A DNA stretch of 64,000 nucleotides from the NCBI GenBank assembly GCA_963751395.1, contig CAVVUC010000001.1:1488001-1552000 (forward strand), written 5' to 3'. Position 1 is the stretch's first letter, and every line of letters starts with the position of its first letter. A model generated the notes under the pieces. The model was not told the origin of the DNA. It did not search any database and saw nothing but the letters and a program-made list of their open reading frames with translations. Below, piece after piece: positions 37,401 through 47,698 of this stretch. The DNA comes from CAVVUC01 sp963751395 (GTDB taxonomy: Bacteria; Verrucomicrobiota; Verrucomicrobiia; Chthoniobacterales; Chthoniobacteraceae). A program made the translations under genes and the position numbers.

Positions 37401-40400
37401 CAATAACGGCGGCACGGGCGCTGGCCTCAGACTCGGAGTGGATAACGCTTTGCCAATTGCTTACAGTGTAGTCAGCACTCCCAGCGGCGGTAGCGGAGCG
37501 ATGCTGGATCTGGCTTCATTCAGCCAGGAATTGAATGGGCTGAGTTCAAATCCCAACTCGCTCAAGATTGGAAACAGCGTGAATGCCACCACCTCTGTCC
37601 TCACGCTGAACAATACTACGAACCTCGCCTCCGGTAACGGCACGGTGATTCAAGACGGCGGAGCAGGTGGCACGACGGGCAAGATTCAAGTCGTCAAGAT
37701 CGGCGCATTCAATCAGACGCTGCAAACCGCCAACACCTACACCGGTGGCACGCTGATCAAGAATGGTTCCATCACCCTCCAGAGCGGCGATAACCGCCTG
37801 GCCACCACCGGCACCGTGACTCTGGGCGATACCGGCACCACCGGCAAGCTGGCGATTGGCGAAACGGCCACCGCCCGCAACCAGACCCTCGCCGGACTTC
37901 TCACCTCCGGGTCGGGCGGCAGCGTGGTCGGTGCCACCACCTTGGCCGATTCCGTGCTCACACTCAACATCGCCTCCACCAATTCCTTCAGCGGCACGCT
38001 CGGCGGGGACGGGACGAACGAAAACAGGCTGGCCCTGATCAAAACCGGTGCGGGCACGCTGAGTCTCTCCGGCAGCAACACCTACAGCGGTGCCACAACG
38101 ATCAGTTCCGGCACTCTGCAAGCTGGTTCCACCACGGCACTCAGCAACTCCTCCGCCTTCACCATGGCGGATGTGGCGAGTGCCGTGCTTGATCTGAACG
38201 GCAACAGCAACAGCATCGGCTCGCTGGCCGGCAGCGGCACCAACGGTGGCAACGTCTCGCTCGGTGCGGGCACGCTGACTACTGGCGGCAATAACACCTC
38301 CACCGCCTATGCGGGCAATATCTCCGGCAATGGCGGCCTGACCAAGGCTGGCTCGGGCGTTTTTACCTTGAACGCGGCCCAGGGATATCTCGGAGCCACG
38401 CAGGTCAACGCAGGTTCACTCATCGTGAATAACACGCTGGCCAGTTCCGGCGTGACGGTGGCCGATACCGCCATCCTCGGTGGCACGGGCACGATCACCA
38501 ATTCGGTGGTCGTCAACTCCGGCGGCACGCTCTCCGCCGCGACGGCAACGACGGCAGGCACGCTGACGCTCGGCTCCCTGACGCTTGATGCCAGCTCGAA
38601 CCTCGCCTACGAATTCGGCGGCACGAGCGATCTCATCGCGGTGAACACCTCGGGTGGACTCACGATCAACGGCGGCGCGCTGAGCCTTTACACCACGGGA
38701 GGTGTGTCTCCGCTCACGACCGATGGCACCTACTCACTGTTCAACTACAGCGGAGCGCTCGGCGGTGCCACGTCGAATCTCTCGATCGCCAACTCCCAGG
38801 CGGGCAAGGCCTACTCATTGAATGACACAGGCACCGTGATCCAGCTCATCCTCGGCACGGCCAGCAGTTCCGACTGGACCAACGGCACCAGCAACGGTCT
38901 CTGGACGGAAGTCGGCAACTGGAGCGGCGGCGTCCCGAACAGCTTCGGCGCGGTGGCGAACTTTGCCATCGCCGGCAGCTCGGTGGCGGTGGACGGTGCC
39001 AAGACGGTCGGTTCGATCATCTTTGACAACGCCACGGGTTATACGATCACAGGCGGAGGGAGCGACACCATCACGCTGGACAACGGCATCGCCGCCGGAG
39101 CCATCTCCGTCACCACCGGCACCCACACGATCAGCGCACCGATCATCCTGAACGGTCCGGCCAATATAGCGCCTGCGGCGAGCACCGCGCTGACCCTCGG
39201 TGGCGACATTTCGGGATCAAAAGCACTCTCCTTTGGTGGAGCAGGCACCACGATCCTCGCCGGCTCGAACAGCTACACCACCACCAGCGTCACCGCCGCC
39301 GGCAAGCTGCAGATCGGCGCGGGCAGCTCGGCGGGCACGCTCGGCTCCGGCGCGGTCACCCTCGCCTCGGGCGCCACTCTGGAATTCAACCGCACCGGTT
39401 CCTATTCGGCGTCGAACAATATCACCGGGCCGGGCGCGACCCTGACGATGACCGATGGAGCCATCACCCTCTCGGGCACGAAATCGCTCTCAGTCCTTAA
39501 CCTGGCAGGCGGCAGCCCGATCATCTCCGGCAACAACACGATCACCACCGCAAACCTCAGCGGAGGCACCGGCACGATCTCCGGCAACAACACGATCGCC
39601 TCCCTCACTGTGACCGGCGGAACCTCCGGCGTCTCGGGCTCCACCATCGGCACGGCCAATGTCAGCAACGGCGAGGTGAATTTCTCCGGCATCAACACGA
39701 TCACGACCGGAACCGTCAGCGGAGGCACTGCCACGTTCTCCGGCACGAGCGCGATCACCACCCTCGCCGGTGACCGGCGGAAATTCCGATATCTCTGGCT
39801 CCACCATCGGCACGGCCAACATCAGTAGCAGCGGTGCGGTGACTTTCTCCGGCACCAACGCGATCACGACCGCAAACGTCAGCGGCGGCACCGCCACCTT
39901 CGGGTCTGGAAACACGGTGACGACCCTAACGATCACCAGCGGAACCGCCAAAGGCGGATTTGCAAACAGTCCGACACTAACCTTGAACAACACCGGGACA
40001 CTGGACCTCAACGGCGCGAATATTTCGTTCACGTCACCCACCCTCGCCAGCACCGCGACCATCACGGACAATTCCGCTGTCAGCGGGACATCGACACTTG
40101 CGATTATCAATGCCGGATCCATCTCAACGAAGGTTCTCAACGGAGCAACCCGCAACGTGGCGCTCCGGGTCACCAATGCCAATGGCGGCTTCGCCATGAC
40201 GAATGCCGCCAACACATTCGCGGGCGGCATCGTGCTGGCGAACAGCACCCTTGGCACCCGGATGGTGCCAGGAACCATTACCGCCGGGGCTTATGGCACG
40301 GGCTCCATCACCATCGGTGAGTCGGCGACGGACAAGGCGGGAATCTATTTCGGAACGGCAGGTCAAACGCTCACGAATAGCATTGTGGTGAATACAACCT

Positions 40401-41764
40401 TGGGTACGGACGTGGACGGAGGAGTTCGCGTTGAAGCAGCCAACATGGTCTTTTCGGGAACAATCACCGCCAACCTCGCGGATGCGCAGTTTGGAGCGTT
40501 TAGCGCTGCCGGCAGCGCCACGCTTACCGGGCAAGTTACCGGGAGCAGTGGCTTGCGTCTGGCGAACGCCAAAATTACTGGGTTCGGGAACAAAACCATC
40601 ACGGTCACGCTGAATAACGGGACGGCAAACGCCAACGACTATGCCGGCGCGACCACGGTGGATGCGACCTCTGGCATACTGGTTCTCGGCACCAACAATC
40701 AGATCCCGAACGGCACAGGCAAGGGCAACGCCATCATCAACGGCACACTCCGCCTCCAGGGCTTCAGCGATACCATCAACGGACTCTCCGGCAGCGGAAC
40801 TGTCACCACCACGGCAGCCGGAGCTTCGGTGCTCACCCTTGGGGACGGGGACACCACGAGCAGCTTCGGCGGGACGATTAGCAACACAACCGGCACCGTC
40901 GCCATCACCAAGACCGGCACCGGCACGCAGACGTTCTCCGGTAACAACAGCTACAGCGGCGGGACGACCCTGACCTCCGGCACACTCATTGCGGGACACA
41001 ACAGCGCACTCGGCACCGGCCTGATGACGCTGAATGGCGGGAACCTGGCCTCCAATGACGATACCCGGTCGATTGCCAACGCGATCGCCGTGACCGGCAC
41101 CGTCGGCAACCAGGTGACCGGCGACAGCATCTCCTTCACGGGGACCGCAGGCGGCACGGGCACGCTGAACATGAATCTGAGCGGCACCACGAAGAACATG
41201 ACGGTGAACCCCACCGCTGGCCAATTTGAGCCGGGCAAGATCCAGTTGACCAAGGGCACGCTGGTGCTTGGCGGGGCCAACAAGATTGGCGACAGCACGG
41301 CAATCGACCTTGCAGGGGGGACGTTCAAAACTGGCGGCAACACAGAAGCCGTCGGAACACTGACGATGTCGGCGGACTCGATCATCGACTTTGGCGCCAC
41401 CATGACGCAGAACACCCTCACATTTAATTCCGGGGACGCAGGCAATTGGACGGGCAACTTGAGCATCTACAACTGGACTGGCAACATGTTTAGCGGTGGC
41501 GGAACAGACCAGCTCAAGTTGACCAACCTTGGCGCCCTCACAGATGCTCAGTTGAACCAAATCAGATTCTTCAGCGATGCGGGTGGCACGCAGATCGGCT
41601 ATGCCACGATCCGACTGAGTTCCGGCCCCAACACTGGCGAACTCGTTCCGATCCCGGAGCCGGCCACGATCATCGGCGCGCTGGCCTTCCTCGGCCTCAT
41701 CGTCCTGCGCGAGCGCCGGCGGATCGTTTCTCTCTGGAAAAAGACATCCGCATCCCCGCTGTAG
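34489..41764 (+). pseudogene. Giant PEP-CTERM protein with autotransporter-associated beta-strand repeats (one frameshift)
   Basis: The joined reading is about 2,424 residues. The signal peptide has a long basic n-region, a hydrophobic core IFFALLLLLGFGQ and cleavage after AFA. The body is made of repeats of the ATIxSGTLxxG / LTLSGSNTYTGGTT type, found in passenger domains and verrucomicrobial surface proteins. The C-terminus is a textbook PEP-CTERM signal: PIPEPATIIGALAFLGLIVL followed by RERRR. Exosortase recognises this signal, and the window encodes an exosortase at 45933. There is no autotransporter barrel. A single extra G near 39769, at the join of a tandem duplication, shifts the frame; removing it rejoins the two parts. 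The stop codon TAG is formed by the first bases of a REP unit. Confidence 0.85.
39607..39925 (+). repeat. ~160-bp tandem duplication inside the PEP-CTERM protein gene
   Basis: Two adjacent copies encode TVTGGxSxxSGSTIGTANxS, then FSGxNxITTxxVSGGTATF. The frameshift of the gene lies at the boundary between the copies. Confidence 0.75.
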
Positions 41765-41888
41765 CCGGGGACGCTGACTCCGGCGGCGCAGAGCGTCCGA
41801 TTGCAAAACCCGCCGGCCCGCTCGCCGGCCTCAACGTGGCCGGCGACAACACGCCGTTGTAGCCGGGGTCTGCGACCCCGGCGGCGGC
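41761..41888. repeat. REP/BIME-like cluster, copy 3
   Basis: A GTAGCCGGGG...CCGGCGGC unit (41761-41787) is followed by CGATTGCAAAACCCGC (41798-41813), an inverted unit (41824-41850) and a further GTTGTAGCCGGGG unit (41856-41888). The first unit supplies the stop codon of the PEP-CTERM gene. Confidence 0.85.
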
Positions 41889-42111
41889 CCCCGTCCACGG
41901 GCAGATGCTCTTCGGGAAAGAGCGAGACTTGCTGCGGGGCCGCGTCTGCATCACGGGCAAAAAGATCGATGGCGTTTTGTCAGGAAGCCTCCTGCCGGCC
42001 GTTGAGTTTCCCCAAATAGAGGATGTGTCGCTGAAGGACCCTGCCTCCGGACTGAAGATGGCAGGTGCTGAGCGCATGGCTCAGTTTCGCGCGGAAGGCT
42101 TGAGTCTGCAT
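41881..42111 (-). pseudogene. N-terminal fragment of an IS1634/IS4-type transposase
   Basis: Reading from an ATG at 42111, the minus strand gives SGGRVLQRHILYLGKLN, then GRQEAS, a TGA stop where a Trp would be expected, and in the same frame QNAIDLFARDADAAPQQVSL and FPEEHLPVDG. This resembles the N-terminal region of IS1634-like transposases (GGRVxQRHVLYLGExN ... ALFPED). The fragment ends in the REP cluster, so the catalytic domain is absent. An IS66-type element is inserted just upstream. Confidence 0.5.
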
Positions 42112-42199
42112 TTCTTACCTTCCCTATTGCATCCGCTCCGTAAGCGTCCGCCGTGGCTCCACTGGACGATGAGGTGGGAGATTGCGGAGGCTGTGGGTT

Positions 42200-42640
42200 A
42201 TGCAATCTACCACAGCGGCATTGGAGACTTCAGAGATTTTGAGACGCGACAAACGGGGACGCGTGTGGCTGAAGCCGAAGCGGCGCGAGGCACTGCTGGA
42301 TGAGTTTGAGAAGAGTGGCATGAGCGGGGCGCAGTTTGCGCGGTTGACGGGGGTGAAGTATTCGAGTTTTCAAAACTGGGTGCAGCGTCGTCGCAGGACG
42401 CGTGGCGGACGTCAAGATGGCACGGTGATGGCGCAGCCCGGTGCGGTGCGTTTGTTTGAAGCGGTGGTCGAAGGAGGCGATCCCGGTGAAGCGCCGCCCG
42501 TGCTGCGGGCAACTGGTGTGGGCGGGCTGTGGATCGAACTGCCCGGCGGGAGCCGGATGTGCGTGCAGACGCCGGTGCAGATGCGCCTTGCGGCGGAAGT
42601 GGTGGTCATGGTTGCACAAAGTTCCCGCGCCCGATGCTGA
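42200..42640 (+). CDS. tnpA: IS66 accessory protein TnpA
   Basis: The product is 146 residues from ATG at 42200; an upstream in-frame TTG is possible. WLKPKRREALLDEFEKSGMS, then GAQFARLTGVKYSSFQNWVQ and RRRR, is the helix-turn-helix of IS66 TnpA. The C-terminal half (LFEAVVEGG, WIELPGGSRMCV) is the usual beta-rich tail. TnpA is needed with TnpB for transposition of IS66-type elements. Its stop overlaps the start of tnpB. Confidence 0.9.
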   Translation: MQSTTAALETSEILRRDKRGRVWLKPKRREALLDEFEKSGMSGAQFARLTGVKYSSFQNWVQRRRRTRGGRQDGTVMAQPGAVRLFEAVVEGGDPGEAPPVLRATGVGGLWIELPGGSRMCVQTPVQMRLAAEVVVMVAQSSRARC

Positions 42641-42987
42641 GCTTTACCGGAGGGTTAAAGGTGTTTGTGGCGCTGGAGCCGGTGGACTTGCGCAAGAGCT
42701 TCAGCGGGCTGGAAGGTCTGGTGAGCGAGCGTCTGGGCGAAGACCTTCGCCAGGGGGCGCTCTTTGTCTTTACCAACCGCCGTCACAGTCGGCTGAAGAT
42801 CCTTTACTTTGATGGCACTGGGCTATGGCTGCTAATCAAGCGGCTGGAGAAGGGAACCTTCTCATGGCCGAGGGTGTCCGATCCCGGGACGGTGAAGCTG
42901 AAGCTTGCGCCCGGGGCGCTGGCGATGCTGACCGATGGCATTGATTTGCGCGGGGCGAAGCTAAGGCCTTGGTATGAGCGGGAGTAA
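42634..42987 (+). CDS. tnpB: IS66 Orf2 accessory protein TnpB
   Basis: The 117-residue product reads VFVALEPVDLRKSFSGLEGL, LFVFTNRRHSRLKILYFDGT and LWLLIKRLEKGTFSWP, the full IS66 Orf2 (TnpB) family signature. The ATG at 42634 overlaps the tnpA stop, which suggests coupling. The protein is required for transposition, but its biochemical role is unclear. Confidence 0.95.
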   Translation: MLSFTGGLKVFVALEPVDLRKSFSGLEGLVSERLGEDLRQGALFVFTNRRHSRLKILYFDGTGLWLLIKRLEKGTFSWPRVSDPGTVKLKLAPGALAMLTDGIDLRGAKLRPWYERE

Positions 42988-43100
42988 GTTCTGAAGCATC
43001 CCGGGATGCTTGAGGTGACAGATCGTTAAGTAAGTAACTAAACACATAAGATAACTCTTGGCCAGGTGACAAAGAGTTGCTATTCCTGTGCCCAACCTTG

Positions 43101-44648
43101 ATGAGCCCGCGCGAAGAAGAGTTAACCAAAGAGCTTCAAGAAAGAGACGAGCAACTCCGGCGGAGTAATGAGCAGCTTGCGCTCGCCAATGCAAGGATTG
43201 CATTGCTGGAACAAAAGATCGACCTGCTTGTGCGCAGGGTCTTTGGCTCGCAGAGTGAGAAGCTCGATCCCGCGCAACTTCTGCTGCTCTTGCAAGGCAT
43301 GGACGAGCCGGGAAAATCTCCCGAGCCTGTGGCCGAGGAGGCTCCACGGCGCTCGACGGGCCAATCGCCTCCGCGTGAACGCGGTCCACGGCTGCCGGAG
43401 CATCTGCCGGTGATTGAAGAAGTCATCGTCCCTGAGCCGGTCAAGCTGGCTCCGCAGGACTGGCGGCGCATCGGTGAAGAAGTCAGCGAGCGGCTCGACT
43501 ACGAACCGGCGCGCTTCCTTTGCCGTCGCACGGTGCGCCCGAAGTATGTGCAGCGTGGTTTGTTGGACGCCGTGCCAGTCATGGCACCGTTGCCGGACTC
43601 GCTCCTGGAACGCAGCATCGCAGCTCCCGGATTACTCGCGCAAATCGTCGTGAGCAAGTATTGCGACCATCTTCCACTCTACCGGCAGGAGTCGATCTAC
43701 TGGTCGCGCCATCAAGTCTGGCTGCCGCGGCAAACGATGGCCGAATGGGTCGGCCTGGCCGCGGAGTGGTTGCAGCCCATTTACCAACAAATCCGGCAGG
43801 AGGTTGTTAGCAGCGGCTACTTGCAAGTGGATGAAACACCCATCCGCTATCTTGCGCCGGGCAATGGCCGGACGAAGCTGGGTTATCTCTGGACCTATGG
43901 CGCGCCGCGGGGCGATGTCATCTTCCACTGGGAGACAAGCCGTGCGGCGGCATGCCTGGATAACATCATCCCCGCAGACTTCAGCGGCACCATCCAGTGC
44001 GATGGCTATGAGGCCTACGACTGCTTTGCCAGACGCCGCGGTGAAAAGATCCTGCTCGCAGGCTGCGCGGCCCATGTGAGGCGCAAATTTTACGACGCCC
44101 AGGAGCAGGCACCGAAGGTCGCGGGCTGGTTCTTAAGACACTTTCAAAACCTATACGCCCTCGAAGCCAAACTCAGGAAGGCGCGGGCCGGACCAAGGCT
44201 GCGGCAAGCCGAACGCGCGAGTCTCAGCCGGCCTGTGCTGATGCGGCTGCACCGTGCCCTGGTGCGGTTGAAAACCCGGCACCGCTACCTGCCCCGCAGC
44301 CTCATGGGCAAAGCCATCGACTACGCGCTCAATCAATGGCCCTCGCTGCTCGTCTTCCTCGAAGATGGCCGTCTGGAGATCGACAACAACCGCATCGAAA
44401 ACGCCATCCGGCCCACGGCCGTGGGAAAGAAGAACTGGCTGTTCATCGGGGAAGCCAAGGCCGGCGGTCGCAGCGCCATCCTCTACACCGTCATCGAGAG
44501 CTGCCGGCGTCGGAATATCGACCCGTTCGCCTATCTCCGGGACGTGTTCACGCGCCTGCCCTCGATGACCAACTGGCAGGTCAAAGACCTCACGCCGGAG
44601 GCTTGGGCAAAGGCGCAGAAGCGCGCCGATCGACGCGCCGCAGCGTAA
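43101..44648 (+). CDS. tnpC: IS66 family transposase TnpC
   Basis: The product is 515 residues from ATG at 43101. An N-terminal leucine-zipper/coiled coil (about 1-45) is followed by LVRRVFGSQSEKLDP, the domain typical of IS66. The DDE catalytic core has VDETPIRYL, CDGYEAYDCF and IDNNRIENAIRPTAVGKKNW. All three acidic residues are present and the frame is intact, so the transposase is probably active. Confidence 0.97.
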   Translation: MSPREEELTKELQERDEQLRRSNEQLALANARIALLEQKIDLLVRRVFGSQSEKLDPAQLLLLLQGMDEPGKSPEPVAEEAPRRSTGQSPPRERGPRLPEHLPVIEEVIVPEPVKLAPQDWRRIGEEVSERLDYEPARFLCRRTVRPKYVQRGLLDAVPVMAPLPDSLLERSIAAPGLLAQIVVSKYCDHLPLYRQESIYWSRHQVWLPRQTMAEWVGLAAEWLQPIYQQIRQEVVSSGYLQVDETPIRYLAPGNGRTKLGYLWTYGAPRGDVIFHWETSRAAACLDNIIPADFSGTIQCDGYEAYDCFARRRGEKILLAGCAAHVRRKFYDAQEQAPKVAGWFLRHFQNLYALEAKLRKARAGPRLRQAERASLSRPVLMRLHRALVRLKTRHRYLPRSLMGKAIDYALNQWPSLLVFLEDGRLEIDNNRIENAIRPTAVGKKNWLFIGEAKAGGRSAILYTVIESCRRRNIDPFAYLRDVFTRLPSMTNWQVKDLTPEAWAKAQKRADRRAAA

Positions 44649-44737
44649 GCGTCGTAGCCCATCGGGCTATCACGCCTATGCTTCCGGATCAGACCTTGCG
44701 AAGCATCGTGTCAAGGGGAACCCCGGCAGACGCTTAC

Positions 44738-44939
44738 TCCGCTCCGATAGCGTGAGCCTTTCAAAGCTTGCCGGTGGAATCGCTGCCGGGGTGTAGGCTC
44801 GCGCCTTCATCGTCAATCCGCCGATGCGAAGCCCGCCCTTGTCTGCTTCGATGATGAGGATCTCCTTGGAGTGGGAAGGCGGCTCCACCTGAGGCGAGTT
44901 CCAGAGGGATTGAAGCAGCCCGGATTTTTCCGTGTTCAC
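44738..44939 (-). pseudogene. C-terminal remnant of a gene disrupted by the IS66 element
   Basis: The minus-strand frame reads SLWNSPQVEPPSHSKEILII, then ADKGGLRIGGLTMKARAYTP and SFERLTLSER, and runs into the right end of the IS66 element. Removing the element and one target copy would give SER, Met, Gln and a stop, so only the last codons were displaced. No family is recognised. Upstream the frame is lost near 44940. The rest of 44940-45235 shows nothing I can support. Confidence 0.35.
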
Positions 44940-45235
44940 AATGAAGCGTTGACGAACGCCGCCAGACAGTCGAAAGCATTTCGATTCTTAGAAATGATGG
45001 TTTGTTTTGATTCCAGGTTTAAAAGGGCTGAAAAGGCGCGTAGCAGGGGTATGGCGTGCCTTGTTTTCTTGAGAAACAAGAACGCGTGTTTTTCTGTAAT
45101 GCCGTATTTGTCAGTCAAGGAGGAATACCGCCCCCGCAAGCTTTCATTTTTGAGATGTCGGCACGCTCAGGAACAGGAAGTGCTTGGTCTTTGGTCTGGC
45201 ATGAACAGAAAAAGAACTGCCCGACTTTTTGCCTA

Positions 45236-45883
45236 ATGGACTCTGCCATGAAGATGAGATTGCTGGTTGTTGACGATCATGTCGTGGTGAGGCGCGGGGT
45301 GGTTCAGATCTTGGCCGAGCATTTTAAGAATGCGGAATTTGGAGAGGCTTCAAGCGCTCAAGAAGCACTTGAGCGCATTTGGAAAGGCGTGTGGAATCTT
45401 GTGATAATGGACATTTCCCTGCCCGGGCGAAGCGGGCTGGATGTTTTGAGAGAACTGAAACAGGCGCGTCCGAACATCCCCGTTCTAATTCTCAGCGTGC
45501 ATACCGAGGACGAGTTCGCCCTGCGCGCGATCAAGGGCGGAGCGTCTGGATATTTGACCAAAGACACGCTCGCAGCCGAGCTGGTCGCTGCTGTCGAAAA
45601 GACTCTCTCTGGAGGTGAATATATCCGCCCGTCGATCGCGGAGAAACTGGTCTCATTTCTTCGTGCTGAGGACGGCGTCTTGCCGCATCAGTCTCTCTCC
45701 GATCGCGAATATCAAGTTTTGACAATGATCGCTGTCGGCAAGACTGTGAAGGAAATGGGTGCGGAATTGTCCATGAGCGTAAAAACGATCAGCACCTACA
45801 GAGCACGCATGTTGGAAAAAATGAAGATGAAAAATGACGCCGAACTGATTCGTTATGCCATTCGAAACAACCTTGTGGCCTGA
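45236..45883 (+). CDS. LuxR-family response regulator
   Basis: The product is 215 residues from ATG at 45236; ATGs at 45248 and 45254 are also possible. The receiver domain has VVDDH (acidic pair), VIMDISLPG with the normal phospho-acceptor Asp, LSVHTE and GYLTKD with the conserved Lys. The C-terminal helix-turn-helix is LSDREYQVLTMIAVGKTVKE plus VKTISTYRARMLEKM. No kinase is adjacent. It stands directly upstream of the exosortase and export genes, so control of exopolysaccharide or PEP-CTERM protein sorting is the natural inference. Confidence 0.9.
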   Translation: MDSAMKMRLLVVDDHVVVRRGVVQILAEHFKNAEFGEASSAQEALERIWKGVWNLVIMDISLPGRSGLDVLRELKQARPNIPVLILSVHTEDEFALRAIKGGASGYLTKDTLAAELVAAVEKTLSGGEYIRPSIAEKLVSFLRAEDGVLPHQSLSDREYQVLTMIAVGKTVKEMGAELSMSVKTISTYRARMLEKMKMKNDAELIRYAIRNNLVA

Positions 45884-45932
45884 TACGAAGTTTTTGCTGC
45901 ATTCATTCATCATTTGAGGATTCCTGCCACCC

Positions 45933-47519
45933 ATGCAAACTGACCAGACTATTGCCGCTGAGAGAGATCTGACGAAAGATCGATCCTTTCGCGAGTTTGT
46001 TGCTCCGGCCCTTATCGGGCTTTTCGTTCTGGCGATTTGGGGACAACTCGTCGCCAAGCTGAGTACGGATTGGTCAATTAATCCACAATACGAGTTCGGC
46101 TATTTCGTGCCGATGCTCATTGTGTATCTGCTTGCGCGCCGTTGGCCTGATCGGCCTGTTCCCTCCTTACGTGTATCGCCGGGCTTGCTCTGGGGCCTTG
46201 CCATCGGATTGCTGGCGTTGCTTCTTCCGTTACGAATCGTCGATGAGGGCAATCCCGATTGGCGACCGCTCAGTTGGTTGTGCGCACTGGTGGTGATCGC
46301 CACAACATTGTTGCCCATAACCGCTGTTGGAGGTCTTTCCTGGGCTCGTCATTTCGCATTTCCGCTTGCGCTGATTCTTGTCGCGATCCCATGGCCGCTT
46401 CCCGTGGAGGAGGTTGTAATCCAGTCCCTCACGAGAGGAGTCACTGCGCTCACCACGGAATTGCTGAATCTTGCGAATATTCCGGCTGTGCAGCATGGAA
46501 ATTCAATTGAAGTCCCCACCGGTTTTGTCGATGTCGCCGAGGCCTGCAGCGGCATCCGCTCTCTGCAAGGAACTCTGATGGCAGCGCTCTTTTTCGGGGA
46601 GCTTTACCGGTGTTTTTGGGTAAAGAGGATTCTGCTTCTTTTTGCGGGTGTTTTTGTGGCACTCGCCCTCAATTTGTGCCGCACCTTTCTTCTTGGCTGG
46701 ATCGCGGCAACCCAGGGGATGGAAGCGCTGGAGCATTGGCACAATCGCGCGGGATACGGGATTTTCGTCGTCTCTTTTGCCTGCCTTTGGATCATGGCCG
46801 GGCTGCTTCGCGATCCGCAAAGGAAGGATCCGGAAGACAACTCCAAGAGAGGAAAACTCCCTTCGATGCGGGTTCCGATCCTGGCGCTCGTTGCCGTTGG
46901 TGCCTGGTTGATAACAGTCGAAGTGGCGACTTCATACTGGTACAGCCTTCGTGAGCGGAATCTCGGAGGCGCCATATCTTGGAACATCCAGTGGCCTCCG
47001 GAAAGCTCGGCATTCCGTTTTACCCCGATGCAGGAAAAGGTGCAGTCGATCCTTCGATACAGCCAGGGAACTTCGGGAGTTCTTGAGCAACCGGGAGATC
47101 CTGTTTGGCAGATCTTTTTTCTTCAGTGGGATCCGGGTCGCGCTTCCGCTCAACTCGTTTCAATGCATCGTCCGGAAATCTGCATGCCCGCGCACGGCAT
47201 GGAGTTTTTGTCCCAGGCCGGTTCCACAGAGGTCAAGGTGGACAATTTACGGCTTCCCTTTAACTGTTCGACATTCAAGGCAGGCAGCGAGACGACGTAT
47301 GTTTTCCGATGCTTGTGGGAAGACAGGCCGATGTCGGGGAAGGGACGCGAACGCACCTTTGATCTCAGTGCAAATGGCCGTCTTGCGAGTGCATGGTACG
47401 GACGCCGGAACCTGGGCGAGAAGCTGCTGCAGATCGCAATGGTGGGTGCCAGGGACTTTCAGGAGGCGGAGTCGGATCTCCAAAAGAAACTTCCGCAGAT
47501 GATCCGAATCAATCGCTAA
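45933..47519 (+). CDS. Exosortase fused to EpsI domain
   Basis: The product has 528 residues. About eight membrane helices fill residues 20-295 and carry the exosortase catalytic triad: Cys205 in EACSGIRS, Arg250 in NLCRTFLL and His270 in WHNRAGYGIF. After a linker and one more helix (about 311-330), the periplasmic EpsI domain (to 528) has MHRPEICMPAHGM and YVFRCLWEDR. Exosortases process PEP-CTERM proteins such as the one at 34489-41764, and the EpsI partner is usual in exopolysaccharide loci. The gene is followed by an outer-membrane barrel and Wza/Wzc-type genes. Confidence 0.95.
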   Translation: MQTDQTIAAERDLTKDRSFREFVAPALIGLFVLAIWGQLVAKLSTDWSINPQYEFGYFVPMLIVYLLARRWPDRPVPSLRVSPGLLWGLAIGLLALLLPLRIVDEGNPDWRPLSWLCALVVIATTLLPITAVGGLSWARHFAFPLALILVAIPWPLPVEEVVIQSLTRGVTALTTELLNLANIPAVQHGNSIEVPTGFVDVAEACSGIRSLQGTLMAALFFGELYRCFWVKRILLLFAGVFVALALNLCRTFLLGWIAATQGMEALEHWHNRAGYGIFVVSFACLWIMAGLLRDPQRKDPEDNSKRGKLPSMRVPILALVAVGAWLITVEVATSYWYSLRERNLGGAISWNIQWPPESSAFRFTPMQEKVQSILRYSQGTSGVLEQPGDPVWQIFFLQWDPGRASAQLVSMHRPEICMPAHGMEFLSQAGSTEVKVDNLRLPFNCSTFKAGSETTYVFRCLWEDRPMSGKGRERTFDLSANGRLASAWYGRRNLGEKLLQIAMVGARDFQEAESDLQKKLPQMIRINR

Positions 47520-47698
47520 ACTCTGATATGCCGCGCGAGAACAGCCACAGCTTCGAGGAGAATCACGCTTCCGGTCCGGTTGTTGCTTTTTTTGCGAGCC
47601 ATGTCCCGCGCCTGTACCCCTCCTCCCAAGAACCTGCGAAAATTTTGGAGGCCGTCGGCTTGCTCCTCTGTAAATTCGCGGTTAAACTCGGCGGGTTT

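Larger units (their letters stand above)
42140..44737 (+). mobile_element. Complete IS66-family insertion sequence (2,598 bp)
   Basis: The imperfect terminal inverted repeats both begin GTAAGCGTC. Left end 42140-42160 and right end 44717-44737 match at 18 of 21 positions. The flanks carry an exact 8-base target duplication, TCCGCTCC, at 42132-42139 and 44738-44745, as expected for IS66. Inside are tnpA, tnpB and tnpC, all intact. The element interrupts the last codons of a minus-strand frame and lies next to older transposase debris. Confidence 0.95.

Noticed and set aside
40124..41806. 560-codon minus-strand frame opposite the PEP-CTERM gene
   Set aside because: The plus strand continues the beta repeats and ends in a PEP-CTERM signal; the antisense frame has no recognisable content.
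44871..45236. 121-codon plus-strand frame upstream of the LuxR-type regulator
   Set aside because: Composition is basic and irregular, and its 5' part lies opposite the remnant interrupted by the IS66 element; no family is visible.
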